In this document: in pieces, positions 14,737-22,686 of the stretch
Position numbering within the stretch: position 1 is the first letter of the stretch
Layout of the letters: each line of letters opens with the position of its first letter
Assembly: GCA_910588205.1 (NCBI GenBank)
Contig: CAJUQK010000001.1
Span: 1-64,000 of the forward strand
From: an uncultured Eggerthellaceae bacterium
Lineage (GTDB): Bacteria > Actinomycetota > Coriobacteriia > Coriobacteriales > Eggerthellaceae
Direction of reading: 5' to 3'
Length of the DNA: 64,000 bases
Translations under genes and position numbers: made by a program
The notes under the pieces: model-generated
What the model was told of the DNA's origin: nothing
The model's database searches: none
The model's input: the letters and a program-made list of their open reading frames with translations, nothing else

Positions 14737-16323
14737 TTACTGCAGCGGCGTGGTGCCCAGGAATACGAGGCCCGTGGTGGAGATGGGGGCGAAGTCTTCC
14801 AGCTTCTCAGCAGTGTAAGCGGTGCCGGTCTCACGATGGAAGAGCGGATACAGCGGCACGTTCTCGGCGATGAGGTCGAAGCACTGATTCCAGATCTCCT
14901 GCTGCTTTGCAGCGTCGGCCTCTTCGCGTGCGCTCTGGAGCAGCGTCTGGAGCTCAGCCCACTCAGGAGTGGTATTCCAGCAGGAGCGACCCTGGGTCCA
15001 AACGTTGTCACCATACCACCAGGTCATGAGGAGGTCGGGGTCATTGCCGAAGCAAGACGGATCACCTGGGGTGAGCATGACATCGTAGGGAAGGATCTCC
15101 TCGGACGGCGCAAGGGCTGCCCAGTCGATCTTCGTCTCATTGATGGTCACTTCGATGCCTGCAGCAGCCAGGTCTTCCTTGATCTGGGCTGCCAAAGCGG
15201 AGACCCAGTTGTTGTTGACCATGAGCTCGCAGGTGATGGAGGACTGGTTGGCCTCAGCCAAGAGCGCCTTAGCCTTGTCCACGTCATGGGAATAGACGGT
15301 AGAAGCGCGATGATAATTGGAGTATGCCTCAGGCAGGAAGGACGTTGCAGGTGCGGCATGGCCATCCATCTGATTGGCGATGAGCTTCTCGACGTCGATG
15401 GCGTAGTAGAACGCTTGACGGACGCGGACGTCGTCGAAAGGAGCCTTCTTCGTGTTGAACATGAGGAAGGGCAGGGCGAAGCCGGGAACGTATTCCACGG
15501 TAGCTCCGGAGGCAGCGATCTGGTCAGCGTTGGTGTCGGGCACGTTCTCGATGACCTGAACAGAGCCGTCGGTGATGGCCGTGGTACGAGAGGTGGCATC
15601 GAGCAGGACGTTCCAATCCATTTGCTCGCAAGTGGCCGGGAGAGTGCCGTTGTAGTTCGGGTTCGGCTTGAAGGTGATGGTACCGCCGTCATCGCCATTG
15701 ATGGTGTCATACATCCAAGGACCGGTGCCGACGGGCATGGTCTTCAGCTGATCTTCAGTGGCAGCGGCCGGGAAGATCTTGACAACGGACAGGCGGCCCT
15801 TGAGGAGGGACGCGAAGGGGTACTTCAGGGTGATGGTGACCGTCTTGTCATCCTTGGGGGTCACAGAGTCGATGAAGGAGAGGAAGGCACCATAGGTGTC
15901 ATCGGCCATGTTGGCTTCGAAGGACTTCACGACATCAGCGGAGGTGACATCCGTGCCATCAGAGAACTTTGCACCCTCGCGCAGGCCTACTTCGTAAACG
16001 GTGTCTGACACTTGGACGGGCTCACCATCAGCCAGTGCGGTATAGGTGGTGTAATTGTGGAGGTCTAGATCATAGAGGCCCTCGAACACATGCCAGGTTG
16101 CAGCGAGCATCAAAGCGGAGCTGTTGCCGATGGGGTTGCAGTTCGTGGATGAGTAGGCACAAGCTGCGAAGATGGACTCGGCCGGGGTGGAGTTGTCAGC
16201 TGCGGAGCTAGACGAGCTGGATGCTTCCTTAGAGCCGCACCCGCTCAGGGCGAGCGCCGCGACAGCACCTGTGGCTGCCGTCCCTGCCAGGAATCCTCGG
16301 CGAGTCAGTTTCGGTTGTTCCAT
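14737..16323 (-). CDS. Peptide-class ABC transporter substrate-binding lipoprotein (SBP family 5)
   Basis: This extracytoplasmic solute-binding protein has 528 residues. The N-terminus carries a twin-arginine motif TRRGFLAG (residues 7-14) and a lipobox LSGC with the acylated Cys at 29, followed by a Ser-rich tether, so it is predicted to be Tat-exported and lipid-anchored. Family 5 blocks include VYEVGLREGAKFSDGTDVT, PVGTGPWMYD and PFDDVRVRQAFYYAID. The start is ATG 16323 with GGAGGGA 3-9 nt upstream; the TTG at 16335 lies within that binding site. It heads the leftward importer operon. Ligand class (peptide, nickel-chelate, sugar) cannot be decided. Confidence 0.93.
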   Translation of the reverse strand: MEQPKLTRRGFLAGTAATGAVAALALSGCGSKEASSSSSSAADNSTPAESIFAACAYSSTNCNPIGNSSALMLAATWHVFEGLYDLDLHNYTTYTALADGEPVQVSDTVYEVGLREGAKFSDGTDVTSADVVKSFEANMADDTYGAFLSFIDSVTPKDDKTVTITLKYPFASLLKGRLSVVKIFPAAATEDQLKTMPVGTGPWMYDTINGDDGGTITFKPNPNYNGTLPATCEQMDWNVLLDATSRTTAITDGSVQVIENVPDTNADQIAASGATVEYVPGFALPFLMFNTKKAPFDDVRVRQAFYYAIDVEKLIANQMDGHAAPATSFLPEAYSNYHRASTVYSHDVDKAKALLAEANQSSITCELMVNNNWVSALAAQIKEDLAAAGIEVTINETKIDWAALAPSEEILPYDVMLTPGDPSCFGNDPDLLMTWWYGDNVWTQGRSCWNTTPEWAELQTLLQSAREEADAAKQQEIWNQCFDLIAENVPLYPLFHRETGTAYTAEKLEDFAPISTTGLVFLGTTPLQ

Positions 16324-16373
16324 AGTTCCCTCCAACTAAGGTCGGTGGGGCGCCAGCCCCTTTTAAAGCTCGC

Positions 16374-16396
16374 GCACGCGCGCGTGCTTTTTATAC
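16374..16396 (-). promoter_or_regulatory. Candidate promoter and palindromic operator of the importer operon
   Basis: Reading leftward, TATAAA (16395-16390) is a good -10, with a poor -35 (TTTTCG at a 17-nt spacing). The perfect 14-bp palindrome GCACGCGCGCGTGC (16374-16387) starts right after it and would span the start site, a typical repressor position. A second possible -10, CATAAT, lies slightly upstream. Confidence 0.4.
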
Positions 16397-16704
16397 GGTT
16401 CACTATTATGCGCGAAAACAGGATCAAAGGGAAGCATCCGTGCCTTCATCGCTTAAAACCCACGACCTCTCTCAGGCTACCGCTCACCGGAGGTGAAGGT
16501 GCAGGGTATCCCCCATTTACCTTCTGGGTTCATCCCGCTCGTCTGCTTGCGTCCTCTCAGGTGCGATGCTCATCGTTGCCATATTGTTATCATCTTCGCG
16601 TTCGCTTCTGGGCAGATGTTTGCCTATTCTGAGCGATCGATACCCCATGTTCCCTGTGAGCATGGTGGGCACGACCTTTTGAGAAGAGCAACGAGAGGAG
16701 AGGA
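16397..16704. other. Divergent intergenic region upstream of porC
   Basis: There is no convincing coding region here. Part of the span can fold: TCACC-GGA-GGTGA near 16484, then GAAGGT (16495-16500) against ACCTTC further on, enclosing GGG/CCC. I could not match it to a TPP, cobalamin, SAM, fluoride or glycine riboswitch. No -35/-10 pair for por is clear. GAGAGGAGAGG directly precedes the porC ATG as its ribosome binding site. Confidence 0.4.
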
Positions 16705-17280
16705 ATGTCCAAGCTGACTGAGATCCGATGGCATGCCCGGGCTGGTCAGGGTGCTGTGACCGCCGCCAAGCTGGTGGCAGACGCGGCGCTTCTGCAAGGG
16801 GCCTATATCCAGGCCATGCCAGAGTACGGTCCCGAGCGCACGGGTGCGCCGCTGAAGGCCTACACCCGCGTGAGCGATTCCCCCATCGAGGTTCACAACA
16901 CCATCGTGAACCCTGATATCGTCGTCGTGCTCGACGACACGCTGCTCGACACCGTCGATGTGGCTGAAGGCATCCGCGAGGATGGGTGCATCATCTTGAA
17001 CACCGAGATGGACGCTGCTACGGCGGTATCTGCGCTCCATGCGCCCGCTAGCGTGAAGGTGGCCATCGTAGATGCCTCCGGTATCGCCCTGGATACCATC
17101 AAGCGCGATATCCCGAACACGCCCATCGTGGGCGCTCTCTCCCAGGTGACCGGTGTGGTACCGGTGGAGGCTGTGAAGGAGCGTCTGGTGGAGACGTTCG
17201 GCAAGAAGTTCTCTCAAGAGATGATCGATGCGAACCTGGCATCGGTGGACAGAGCCTATGAGGAGGTGCATGTAGCATGA
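16705..17280 (+). CDS. porC: Pyruvate:ferredoxin oxidoreductase gamma subunit
   Basis: This is a subunit of the oxygen-sensitive enzyme that interconverts pyruvate + CoA and acetyl-CoA + CO2 with ferredoxin. It has 191 residues, the POR gamma-domain length. Family features are EIRWHARAGQGAVTAAKLVA at the N-terminus and AMPEYGPERTGAP. It is the first gene of gamma-delta-alpha-beta, the four-subunit (archaeal/thermophile-like) arrangement rather than the single-chain enzyme. Its stop overlaps the porD ATG by 4 nt. Another 2-oxo acid substrate is possible but less likely given the alpha subunit. Confidence 0.93.
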   Translation: MSKLTEIRWHARAGQGAVTAAKLVADAALLQGAYIQAMPEYGPERTGAPLKAYTRVSDSPIEVHNTIVNPDIVVVLDDTLLDTVDVAEGIREDGCIILNTEMDAATAVSALHAPASVKVAIVDASGIALDTIKRDIPNTPIVGALSQVTGVVPVEAVKERLVETFGKKFSQEMIDANLASVDRAYEEVHVA

Positions 17281-17594
17281 AGATGCCCGATCTCTCCACA
17301 TTCGAGGATTGGAAGCCCGAGGACTTCCCGAAGGGCCTCATCTGCAATGCTGGCACATCCCGCGAATACATCACCGGCGGCTGGCGCTCCATGCGTCCCG
17401 TCTGGGATGCGGATAAGTGCACCAGCTGCATGATGTGTTGGGTGGTGTGTCCTGATTCCTCTATCCAGGTTCAGGATGGCACTATGACCGGCATCGATTA
17501 TGACCACTGCAAGGGATGCGGCGTCTGCGTCCATGAGTGCCGCTTCGACGCCCTGGACTTCATCCGCGAGGATGAAGCGGAAGGGGTGAGGTAG
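17277..17594 (+). CDS. porD: Pyruvate:ferredoxin oxidoreductase delta subunit, 2x[4Fe-4S]
   Basis: This ferredoxin-like electron-transfer subunit has 105 residues. The two cluster motifs are CTSCMMCWVVCPD and CKGCGVCVHEC, each CxxCxxCxxxC; the final Cys in each normally ligates the opposite cluster. The preceding GGWRSMRPVWD is typical of PorD. The ATG overlaps the porC stop (ATGA), and the stop abuts porA with no gap. Confidence 0.95.
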   Translation: MKMPDLSTFEDWKPEDFPKGLICNAGTSREYITGGWRSMRPVWDADKCTSCMMCWVVCPDSSIQVQDGTMTGIDYDHCKGCGVCVHECRFDALDFIREDEAEGVR

Positions 17595-18812
17595 ATGACC
17601 GCTTCGAAGCCGTTCTCCGCTACCGGCAATCAGATGATCGCCGAGGCAATGCGCCAGGCGAACCCGGATGTCATGGCAGCGTACCCCATCACGCCCCAGA
17701 CAACCATCGTCGAGAATTACGCGAAGTACGTGGCCAACGGTCTGGTCACCACCGAATTCGTGACCGTTGAGTCCGAGCATTCAGCCATGTCCGCCTGTGT
17801 GGGCGCTTCTGCGGCCGGAGCTCGCGTTGCTACGGCCACGGCCAGCCAGGGATTGGCGCTCATGTGGGAGGAGCTGTTCATCGCCGCAGGCATGAGGCTC
17901 CCTATCGTCATGGCGAATGCCAATCGCGCCCTTTCGGCTCCTATCAATATCCACGGCGATCACTCTGATGTCATGGGTGCCCGGGATACCGGCTGGATCA
18001 TCTTCTTCGCCGAAACAGCTCAGGAGGCTTATGACAACACCGTCATCAGCTTCCCCATAGCGGAGGACAAGGACGTCCAACTGCCGGTGATGACCACGCT
18101 GGATGGCTTCATCACCAGCCACGCCATGGAGCGCTGCGTCATGGAAGACGATGAGACCGTTGCCAAGTTCGTGGGCAGCTATGAACCGGTGAATGGCCTT
18201 TTGACCAGTACCGATCCCATTGGAGCGGGCATGTTCGCCAACGGGTCTTCCTACATGAAGTCTCGGGCGGTGCTGCGTCGCGCCTGTCAGGATTCGCTTT
18301 CCATCATAGAGAAGGTGGGCAACGCCTGGGCCGAGGAATGCGGCCGTCCCTTCCAGCTGGTGGACACCTGGGAGACCGAGGATGCGGACCTCATCGTGGT
18401 GGTCTTGGGATCCGCTGCGGGCAACATGCGCCATGTGGGTCGTGAGCTTCGGGCAGCGGGCAAGAAAGTGGGCGTCGTGCGTCCTCGGGTATACCGCCCG
18501 TTCCCGGCCAAGCAGATCGCTTCGGCCTGCAAGGGTGCCAAGGCTATCGCCATCATGGACAGGGCGGATTCCATCGGCGGCCAGTTCGGGCCTTTGGCGG
18601 TGGACGTCATGAGCGCACTCTACGCTGAAGGGGTCAACATCCCCATGCATAACTATATCTACGGTCTAGGCGGCAATGACCTCACCAACGAAACGGTGAT
18701 GAGCGTCTACGCCAACCTGGAGAAGCTGGCAAGCGGTGCGGCGCCAAGCGGTCAGCTGACCTATCTGGGCATGCAGGAAGCGGAAGGGGCTGAGAACGAA
18801 TGGCTAACATAA
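17595..18812 (+). CDS. porA: Pyruvate:ferredoxin oxidoreductase alpha subunit
   Basis: This subunit, with beta, builds the thiamine diphosphate active site. It has 405 residues. The N-terminal part has AYPITPQTTIVE and VESEHSAMSACVGASAAG. The segment MANANRALSAPINIHGDHSD favours pyruvate over branched-chain or 2-oxoglutarate enzymes. The C-terminal domain II shows VGVVRPRVYRPFP. It starts immediately after the porD stop, and its end overlaps the porB start by 13 nt. Confidence 0.94.
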   Translation: MTASKPFSATGNQMIAEAMRQANPDVMAAYPITPQTTIVENYAKYVANGLVTTEFVTVESEHSAMSACVGASAAGARVATATASQGLALMWEELFIAAGMRLPIVMANANRALSAPINIHGDHSDVMGARDTGWIIFFAETAQEAYDNTVISFPIAEDKDVQLPVMTTLDGFITSHAMERCVMEDDETVAKFVGSYEPVNGLLTSTDPIGAGMFANGSSYMKSRAVLRRACQDSLSIIEKVGNAWAEECGRPFQLVDTWETEDADLIVVVLGSAAGNMRHVGRELRAAGKKVGVVRPRVYRPFPAKQIASACKGAKAIAIMDRADSIGGQFGPLAVDVMSALYAEGVNIPMHNYIYGLGGNDLTNETVMSVYANLEKLASGAAPSGQLTYLGMQEAEGAENEWLT

Positions 18813-19762
18813 AGGATCTTTCGAAGAGACCGGAGATGCTGGCTCCGGGCCATCGGCTTTGCGGTGGTTGCGGTGCTTCCATGGCCGTGCGTCAGGTGCT
18901 CATGGGGGTACCCGAGGACACCATGCCGGTGGTGGGTTGCGCCACCGGGTGCTTGGAGGTCTCTACCACCATCTACCCGTATGATTCCTGGAACGTACCC
19001 TTCATCCATAACGCCTTCGAGAACTCCGCGGCTACCGTCTCCGGTGTGGAGGCAGCCTTCAAGGGCATGCAGCGCGCAGGGAAGATCCCGGCGAACAAGA
19101 AGATGAAGTTCGTCGCCTTCGGTGGCGATGGCGGCACCTATGACATCGGCTTGCAGTCGCTTTCCGGTGCCATGGAGCGCGGTCATGACATGGTCTATGT
19201 CTGCTACGACAATGGCGCTTACATGAACACCGGCATCCAGCGCTCCTCAGCTACCCCGAAGGGGGCTTGGGCCACCACCGCTGAGGTGGGCAAGGTGGAA
19301 CAGGGTAAGCCTCAGGTGCGCAAGGATCTGACCTCCATCATCGCTGCCCATGGGGTTCCCTATGTGGGGCAATCCACTGTGGGTCATTGGAAGGATCTCG
19401 TGGCCAAGGCCGAGAAGGCCTTCGCAGTGGAGGGCCCGGCGTTCTTGAACGTGCTGGCACCCTGCCCGCGCGGTTGGCGTGTCGCCTCTGATCAGACGGC
19501 CGAGATCTGCCGCTTGGCGGTGGATACGAAGTTCTGGCCCCTGTTCGAGGTTGAGGACGGTGTATGGAAGCTCACTCCCGTCAAGGAGAAGAAACTGAAG
19601 CCCTTGGAGGAGTTCTTGAAGCCCCAGGGCCGCTTCAAGCATCTGTTCAAGCCCGGCAATGAGCATATCATCGAAGAGATGAAGGCGGATGTCGAGGCTT
19701 ATTGGGCCTATCTGGAGGGGCGGGTCGAAGGCTCCAAGGACGCGAAGAGCCCGATCGAGTAG
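18800..19762 (+). CDS. porB: Pyruvate:ferredoxin oxidoreductase beta subunit
   Basis: This is the thiamine-diphosphate-binding subunit, 320 residues. It has GHRLCGGCGASMAVRQ with early cluster cysteines, the ThDP/Mg motif GGDGGTYDIGLQSLSGA, and CYDNGAYMNTGIQRSSATP, all standard for PorB. The ATG lies inside the end of porA. The transcript closes at the hairpin 19801-19830. No flavodoxin or ferredoxin gene follows. Confidence 0.95.
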   Translation: MANIKDLSKRPEMLAPGHRLCGGCGASMAVRQVLMGVPEDTMPVVGCATGCLEVSTTIYPYDSWNVPFIHNAFENSAATVSGVEAAFKGMQRAGKIPANKKMKFVAFGGDGGTYDIGLQSLSGAMERGHDMVYVCYDNGAYMNTGIQRSSATPKGAWATTAEVGKVEQGKPQVRKDLTSIIAAHGVPYVGQSTVGHWKDLVAKAEKAFAVEGPAFLNVLAPCPRGWRVASDQTAEICRLAVDTKFWPLFEVEDGVWKLTPVKEKKLKPLEEFLKPQGRFKHLFKPGNEHIIEEMKADVEAYWAYLEGRVEGSKDAKSPIE

Positions 19763-19800
19763 ATCAGGCTCTTCCGAGTAGTTGCCTCAGGCTACGCTCA

Positions 19801-19830
19801 AGAGGCGGGGGTGCCATCACCTCCGCCTCT
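19801..19830. terminator. Terminator-like hairpin after porB
   Basis: AGAGGCGGGGGTG (19801-19813) and CACCTCCGCCTCT (19818-19830) pair over 13 bp with one G-U and a 4-nt loop. It lies 38 nt past porB and 14 nt past the convergent small gene, so it may end transcripts from both sides. The following TCTC is only weakly U-rich. Confidence 0.75.
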
Positions 19831-19843
19831 TCTCATGTACACC

Positions 19844-20077
19844 CTATGATAGGCTCGGGGCCAGGCTGGGGGTGAATTCCGGGCTCGCAGTGATCGTGGA
19901 CGGGAACATCGAGGGGGTTGCCATGTAGATGTTGCTCGTGGGCACGGCATCCTTTTCGATCATGTTGTCGATGGCCGAGCTTGCGGCTGCCTGGCTGATG
20001 CCCATGTTCGCGAACCTATCCATCAGACCTGCGCAATACTTAGCATCTATGGTATCGAGGGTGTTCATCTTCATCAT
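19844..20077 (-). CDS. Small protein of unknown function, 77 residues
   Basis: I do not recognise a family. The protein begins MMKMNTLDTIDAKYCAGLMD, has a helical middle with an Ala-rich stretch (GISQAAASSAID), and ends with a Ser/Thr/Pro-rich tail (STITASPEFTPSLAPSLS). There is no membrane span or signal peptide. The start is chosen by GGAGG (20090-20086) placed 8 nt before ATG 20077; further in-frame ATGs lie at 20083, 20074 and 20068, and a TTG lies at 20164. It follows the leftward PucR-type regulator by about 135 nt and faces porB across a terminator. Whether it is an intact small gene or the remnant of a longer one cannot be told here. Confidence 0.5.
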   Translation of the reverse strand: MMKMNTLDTIDAKYCAGLMDRFANMGISQAAASSAIDNMIEKDAVPTSNIYMATPSMFPSTITASPEFTPSLAPSLS

Positions 20078-20212
20078 CTCCATTTCCTCCTCAGGTGTGG
20101 TCTGCATCGCTGACGAAGAAGAGTCTACGGAGATGAGGTGCTGGAGGTTTCGTGGATCGCGCAAAGATGAGTGGTCTTCGTTGTACGAGAGTACAAGCGC
20201 AGCCGCTTCGCT

Positions 20213-21373
20213 CTAGAGGCGCTCCTGGGCGATGCGCGCCATCATGAGGACGAGGGCGAGCTCCCGATCGGTCAAAGAAGAGCAGCCAGTGGCTTCCTTG
20301 ACCTTTTTGATGCGATATCGGACCGTGTTGGGATGCTGGTAGAGCACCTCTGCCGTTTCCCTCATATCGCCGAAGGAGAGCGCATAGGCTTCGGCTGTCT
20401 CATGCAGATTGCTCCCATGGAGGCGATCGTGCTCGTCTAAGAGGTCGAAGATGTGCTGAGCGGTCCTTGCGAAGAGGCGATCAGTGGATGCCGCGGCATG
20501 GAAGGCATCAAGGCGCAGCTGAGACCATCGCATGGACTGGGCCTGTTCGATACGGGCCGTCCTCAGAGCCGCCAATGCCTGGCGAATGGCAAGATCGCCC
20601 TCTTCTAGGGGCATCTCTTGGGAGATGCCGCAACGAACGTCTCCCAACTGCTCTACCAGGTGAGCCAGATTCGCCTCATCTATGGTGATGACGGTCTGGG
20701 GTTTGCGCGAGAAGGAGATGAATCCCATGAGAGTGCCCTTGTATGAGCACGTAGAGCATCCTTCGACATCGGGGAAGCGGTGGGCGTATTCGCTGAGCAC
20801 TTCCGCAAGCGCTCCCTTCAGCGCCCGCTGAGCCGTCTCGTCATCATCGGCGGCTGTCAAAGCGATGCATTGGAAGGCGCTTCCTGTGGTATTCGCTATC
20901 TGAAAGACGGTGTTGCGGACATGGGTGCCGTCGGAGGGTCCGAGGAGTGATTCGATCAAGGCGCTCTGCTTAGAGGATTCGCGATCGTGGTCGATGAGGT
21001 TCATGGCTTCGGTGATGATGCGCTCCATGTATTTACCCTCATAGAATAGGATAGGGACGCCTGATGCGGCCGAGGCCTTCGCTACGGGTGCAGTGACCTC
21101 TTTCAGAGCAACGGGCTTGATGGTGATGGCGGCCACGTTGCGGCCGATCAGCTTCAGGAGAGCCTCTTCGGCAAGGCTGGGATCGGCTTGGGCGAAACCC
21201 AGGGTGGTGAAGATGCATTCACCCGGGACGAAGACCTCATAGCTGTCGAAGAAGGGTTCGTAATCGAGCGTCCCGCAATTGATGACCGGACGGCTCTCGT
21301 AGCCTTCGCAGGGGCAAGCGAGCCAGATCCTCTCGAAGACGGGGAGTTCGACGATATCCTGCACAGTGATCAA
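20213..21373 (-). CDS. PucR/CdaR-family transcriptional regulator
   Basis: This cytosolic DNA-binding regulator has about 386 residues. The N-terminal PucR domain begins ITVQDIVELPVFERIW and continues to GRNVAAITIKP. The C-terminus has the family helix-turn-helix YQHPNTVRYRIKKVKEATG with the final LALVLMMARI. I place the start at TTG 21373: AAAGG lies 6 nt upstream, a TACAAT -10 box at 21406-21401 would give a leader of about 22 nt, and this is where the PucR domain begins. A longer reading to 21610 would place about 79 atypical residues before it. Relatives sense purine or other nitrogen compounds; the target here may be por or its own gene. Confidence 0.85.
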   Translation of the reverse strand: MITVQDIVELPVFERIWLACPCEGYESRPVINCGTLDYEPFFDSYEVFVPGECIFTTLGFAQADPSLAEEALLKLIGRNVAAITIKPVALKEVTAPVAKASAASGVPILFYEGKYMERIITEAMNLIDHDRESSKQSALIESLLGPSDGTHVRNTVFQIANTTGSAFQCIALTAADDDETAQRALKGALAEVLSEYAHRFPDVEGCSTCSYKGTLMGFISFSRKPQTVITIDEANLAHLVEQLGDVRCGISQEMPLEEGDLAIRQALAALRTARIEQAQSMRWSQLRLDAFHAAASTDRLFARTAQHIFDLLDEHDRLHGSNLHETAEAYALSFGDMRETAEVLYQHPNTVRYRIKKVKEATGCSSLTDRELALVLMMARIAQERL

Positions 21374-21400
21374 AGGGCATCCTTTCAGAGAGGATAGGGC

Positions 21401-21406
21401 ATTGTA
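21401..21406 (-). promoter_or_regulatory. Candidate -10 element of the PucR-type regulator
   Basis: TACAAT on the minus strand (complement of ATTGTA) matches the -10 consensus at five of six positions and lies 28 nt before the TTG start. No good -35 is visible at 16-18 nt. Confidence 0.4.
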
Positions 21407-21485
21407 TATCACAGGCGCTATCAGTGGGGAAGGGTCGCTCGCGTGTCTTTGCCGAATGCGATGGGAAGATCGACGGTGCTGAAAG

Positions 21486-21504
21486 CAAACATATGTACTA
21501 TCAT
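21486..21504 (+). promoter_or_regulatory. LexA (SOS) box-like site over the ruvC promoter
   Basis: CAAACATATGTACT (21486-21499) matches the Gram-positive SOS box CGAACRNRYGTTYC at 11 of 14 positions and directly abuts a -10-like TATCAT (21499-21504). It lies 38 nt before the ruvC ATG. ruv genes are SOS-controlled in many bacteria. Confidence 0.5.
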
Positions 21505-21536
21505 GTGATGCATCAAACGAGCCAGGCAGGAGGGAT

Positions 21537-22061
21537 ATGGATAGGATCGTCTTGGGAATAGACCCGGGGCTCGCCAACACTGGTTGGGGGATCGTGCACC
21601 AGAGCGGCACGCAGCTCTCTTGTGTGGCCTATGGCTGTGTAGCCACTTCGAAGAAGACTGAGCTCTCCTTGCGGCTTAAGAAGATCCATGATCAGGTACT
21701 GGCAGTGGCAACGCGCTTCAAGCCCAGTTGCGTGGGCATCGAGACGGTCTGGTTCGGGCAAAATGTCACAGCCGCTTTCGGTACCGGTCAGGCTCGGGGT
21801 GCCGCCCTCGTGGCTTGCGCAGAGTGTGGCTTGGAAGTTGCGGAGTTCACGCCCAACCAGATAAAGATGGCAGTGGTGGGCTTTGGCACTGCAGGTAAGG
21901 AGCAGGTGCAGTACATGGTCCAGCGAACGCTTCGCCTTGAAGAGGCACCCAACCCCGATCATGCTGCCGATGCGCTGGCAGCTGCCATCTGCTATACCAC
22001 CCATGACGGTTACGCCCAGGCGGAGAAGCGCTTTTTGGAACTGGCGCGCTCCAGCACGTAA
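21537..22061 (+). CDS. ruvC: Holliday junction endodeoxyribonuclease RuvC
   Basis: RuvC resolves Holliday junctions in recombination and repair. It has 174 residues. The RNase H-like catalytic acids are visible: D9 in GIDPGLANTGWG, E69 in VGIETVWFG, and D145 in the DHAADALAAA block. H142 replaces one acid, as in several Gram-positive and Thermus-type RuvCs. AGGAGGGAT precedes the ATG. It is first of ruvC-ruvA-ruvB. Confidence 0.96.
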   Translation: MDRIVLGIDPGLANTGWGIVHQSGTQLSCVAYGCVATSKKTELSLRLKKIHDQVLAVATRFKPSCVGIETVWFGQNVTAAFGTGQARGAALVACAECGLEVAEFTPNQIKMAVVGFGTAGKEQVQYMVQRTLRLEEAPNPDHAADALAAAICYTTHDGYAQAEKRFLELARSST

Positions 22062-22097
22062 CGTGTTGGTTTGCTCGCAGGATAAGGAGGACGGCTG

Positions 22098-22679
22098 ATG
22101 ATAGCCTTTCTAGAGGGTACGGTGGTGCTCAAGTCATCAACGGGGGTCGTGCTAAACGTCTCAGGGGTGGGCTATGAACTGCTCATGTCCGCGTCTTCGG
22201 TTGCTCTGCTGCCCGCCGAGGGCAGCAGAGCCCATGTGATCACCTATCTCTCTGTGTCGGATAGCGGCGTTGTCCTCTATGGTTTCATCGAGCCTGAAGA
22301 AGAGGCGCTGTTCAAGGCTCTGATAGCAGTGAGCGGCATCGGGCCGAAGATGGCCCTTGGTGCGCTTTCGGCGCTATCTCCCGAAGAGCTCTCTGCGGCG
22401 GTCATGGCTGAGGACGTGAAGGCCCTCTCTAAGATCCCTGGCATCGGTAAGAAGACGGCTTCGCGCATGGTATTAGAGCTGAAGGGGTCATTGCCCTCTC
22501 TGGCATCAGATGATGCGTCTGGGCAGCAGAAGCGCTCGGATGCCTTCAAGAATGCGGTGGATGCGCTCTTGTCCATGGGCTTCACGAAGGCAGAGATAGA
22601 CGTTGCCCTGCACGGTGCCCCGACAGATGCCTCAGAAGAGCTGTTGCTACAATATGCCCTGAAGAGGGTAGGCGCTTAA
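22098..22679 (+). CDS. ruvA: Holliday junction branch-migration protein RuvA
   Basis: RuvA is a DNA-binding tetramer that targets RuvB to four-way junctions. It has 193 residues. The N-terminal OB fold runs MIAFLEGTVV to VSGVGYEL. The two helix-hairpin-helix motifs are at ALIAVSGIGPKMALGALS and LSKIPGIGKKTASRMVLELK. The C-terminal RuvB-interaction domain follows a short linker. AAGGAGG lies upstream; the gap to ruvB is 7 nt or more depending on its start. Confidence 0.96.
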   Translation: MIAFLEGTVVLKSSTGVVLNVSGVGYELLMSASSVALLPAEGSRAHVITYLSVSDSGVVLYGFIEPEEEALFKALIAVSGIGPKMALGALSALSPEELSAAVMAEDVKALSKIPGIGKKTASRMVLELKGSLPSLASDDASGQQKRSDAFKNAVDALLSMGFTKAEIDVALHGAPTDASEELLLQYALKRVGA

Positions 22680-22686
22680 CGGGAGC

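Noticed and set aside
16441..16704. Thiamine pyrophosphate riboswitch ahead of the ThDP enzyme genes
   Set aside because: The CUGAGA and GAUxxGx core elements of the TPP aptamer could not be found in order.
21374..21610. Longer N-terminus for the PucR-type regulator, overlapping ruvC on the opposite strand
   Set aside because: The extra residues are not PucR-like, would overlap ruvC, and lie upstream of the likely promoter.
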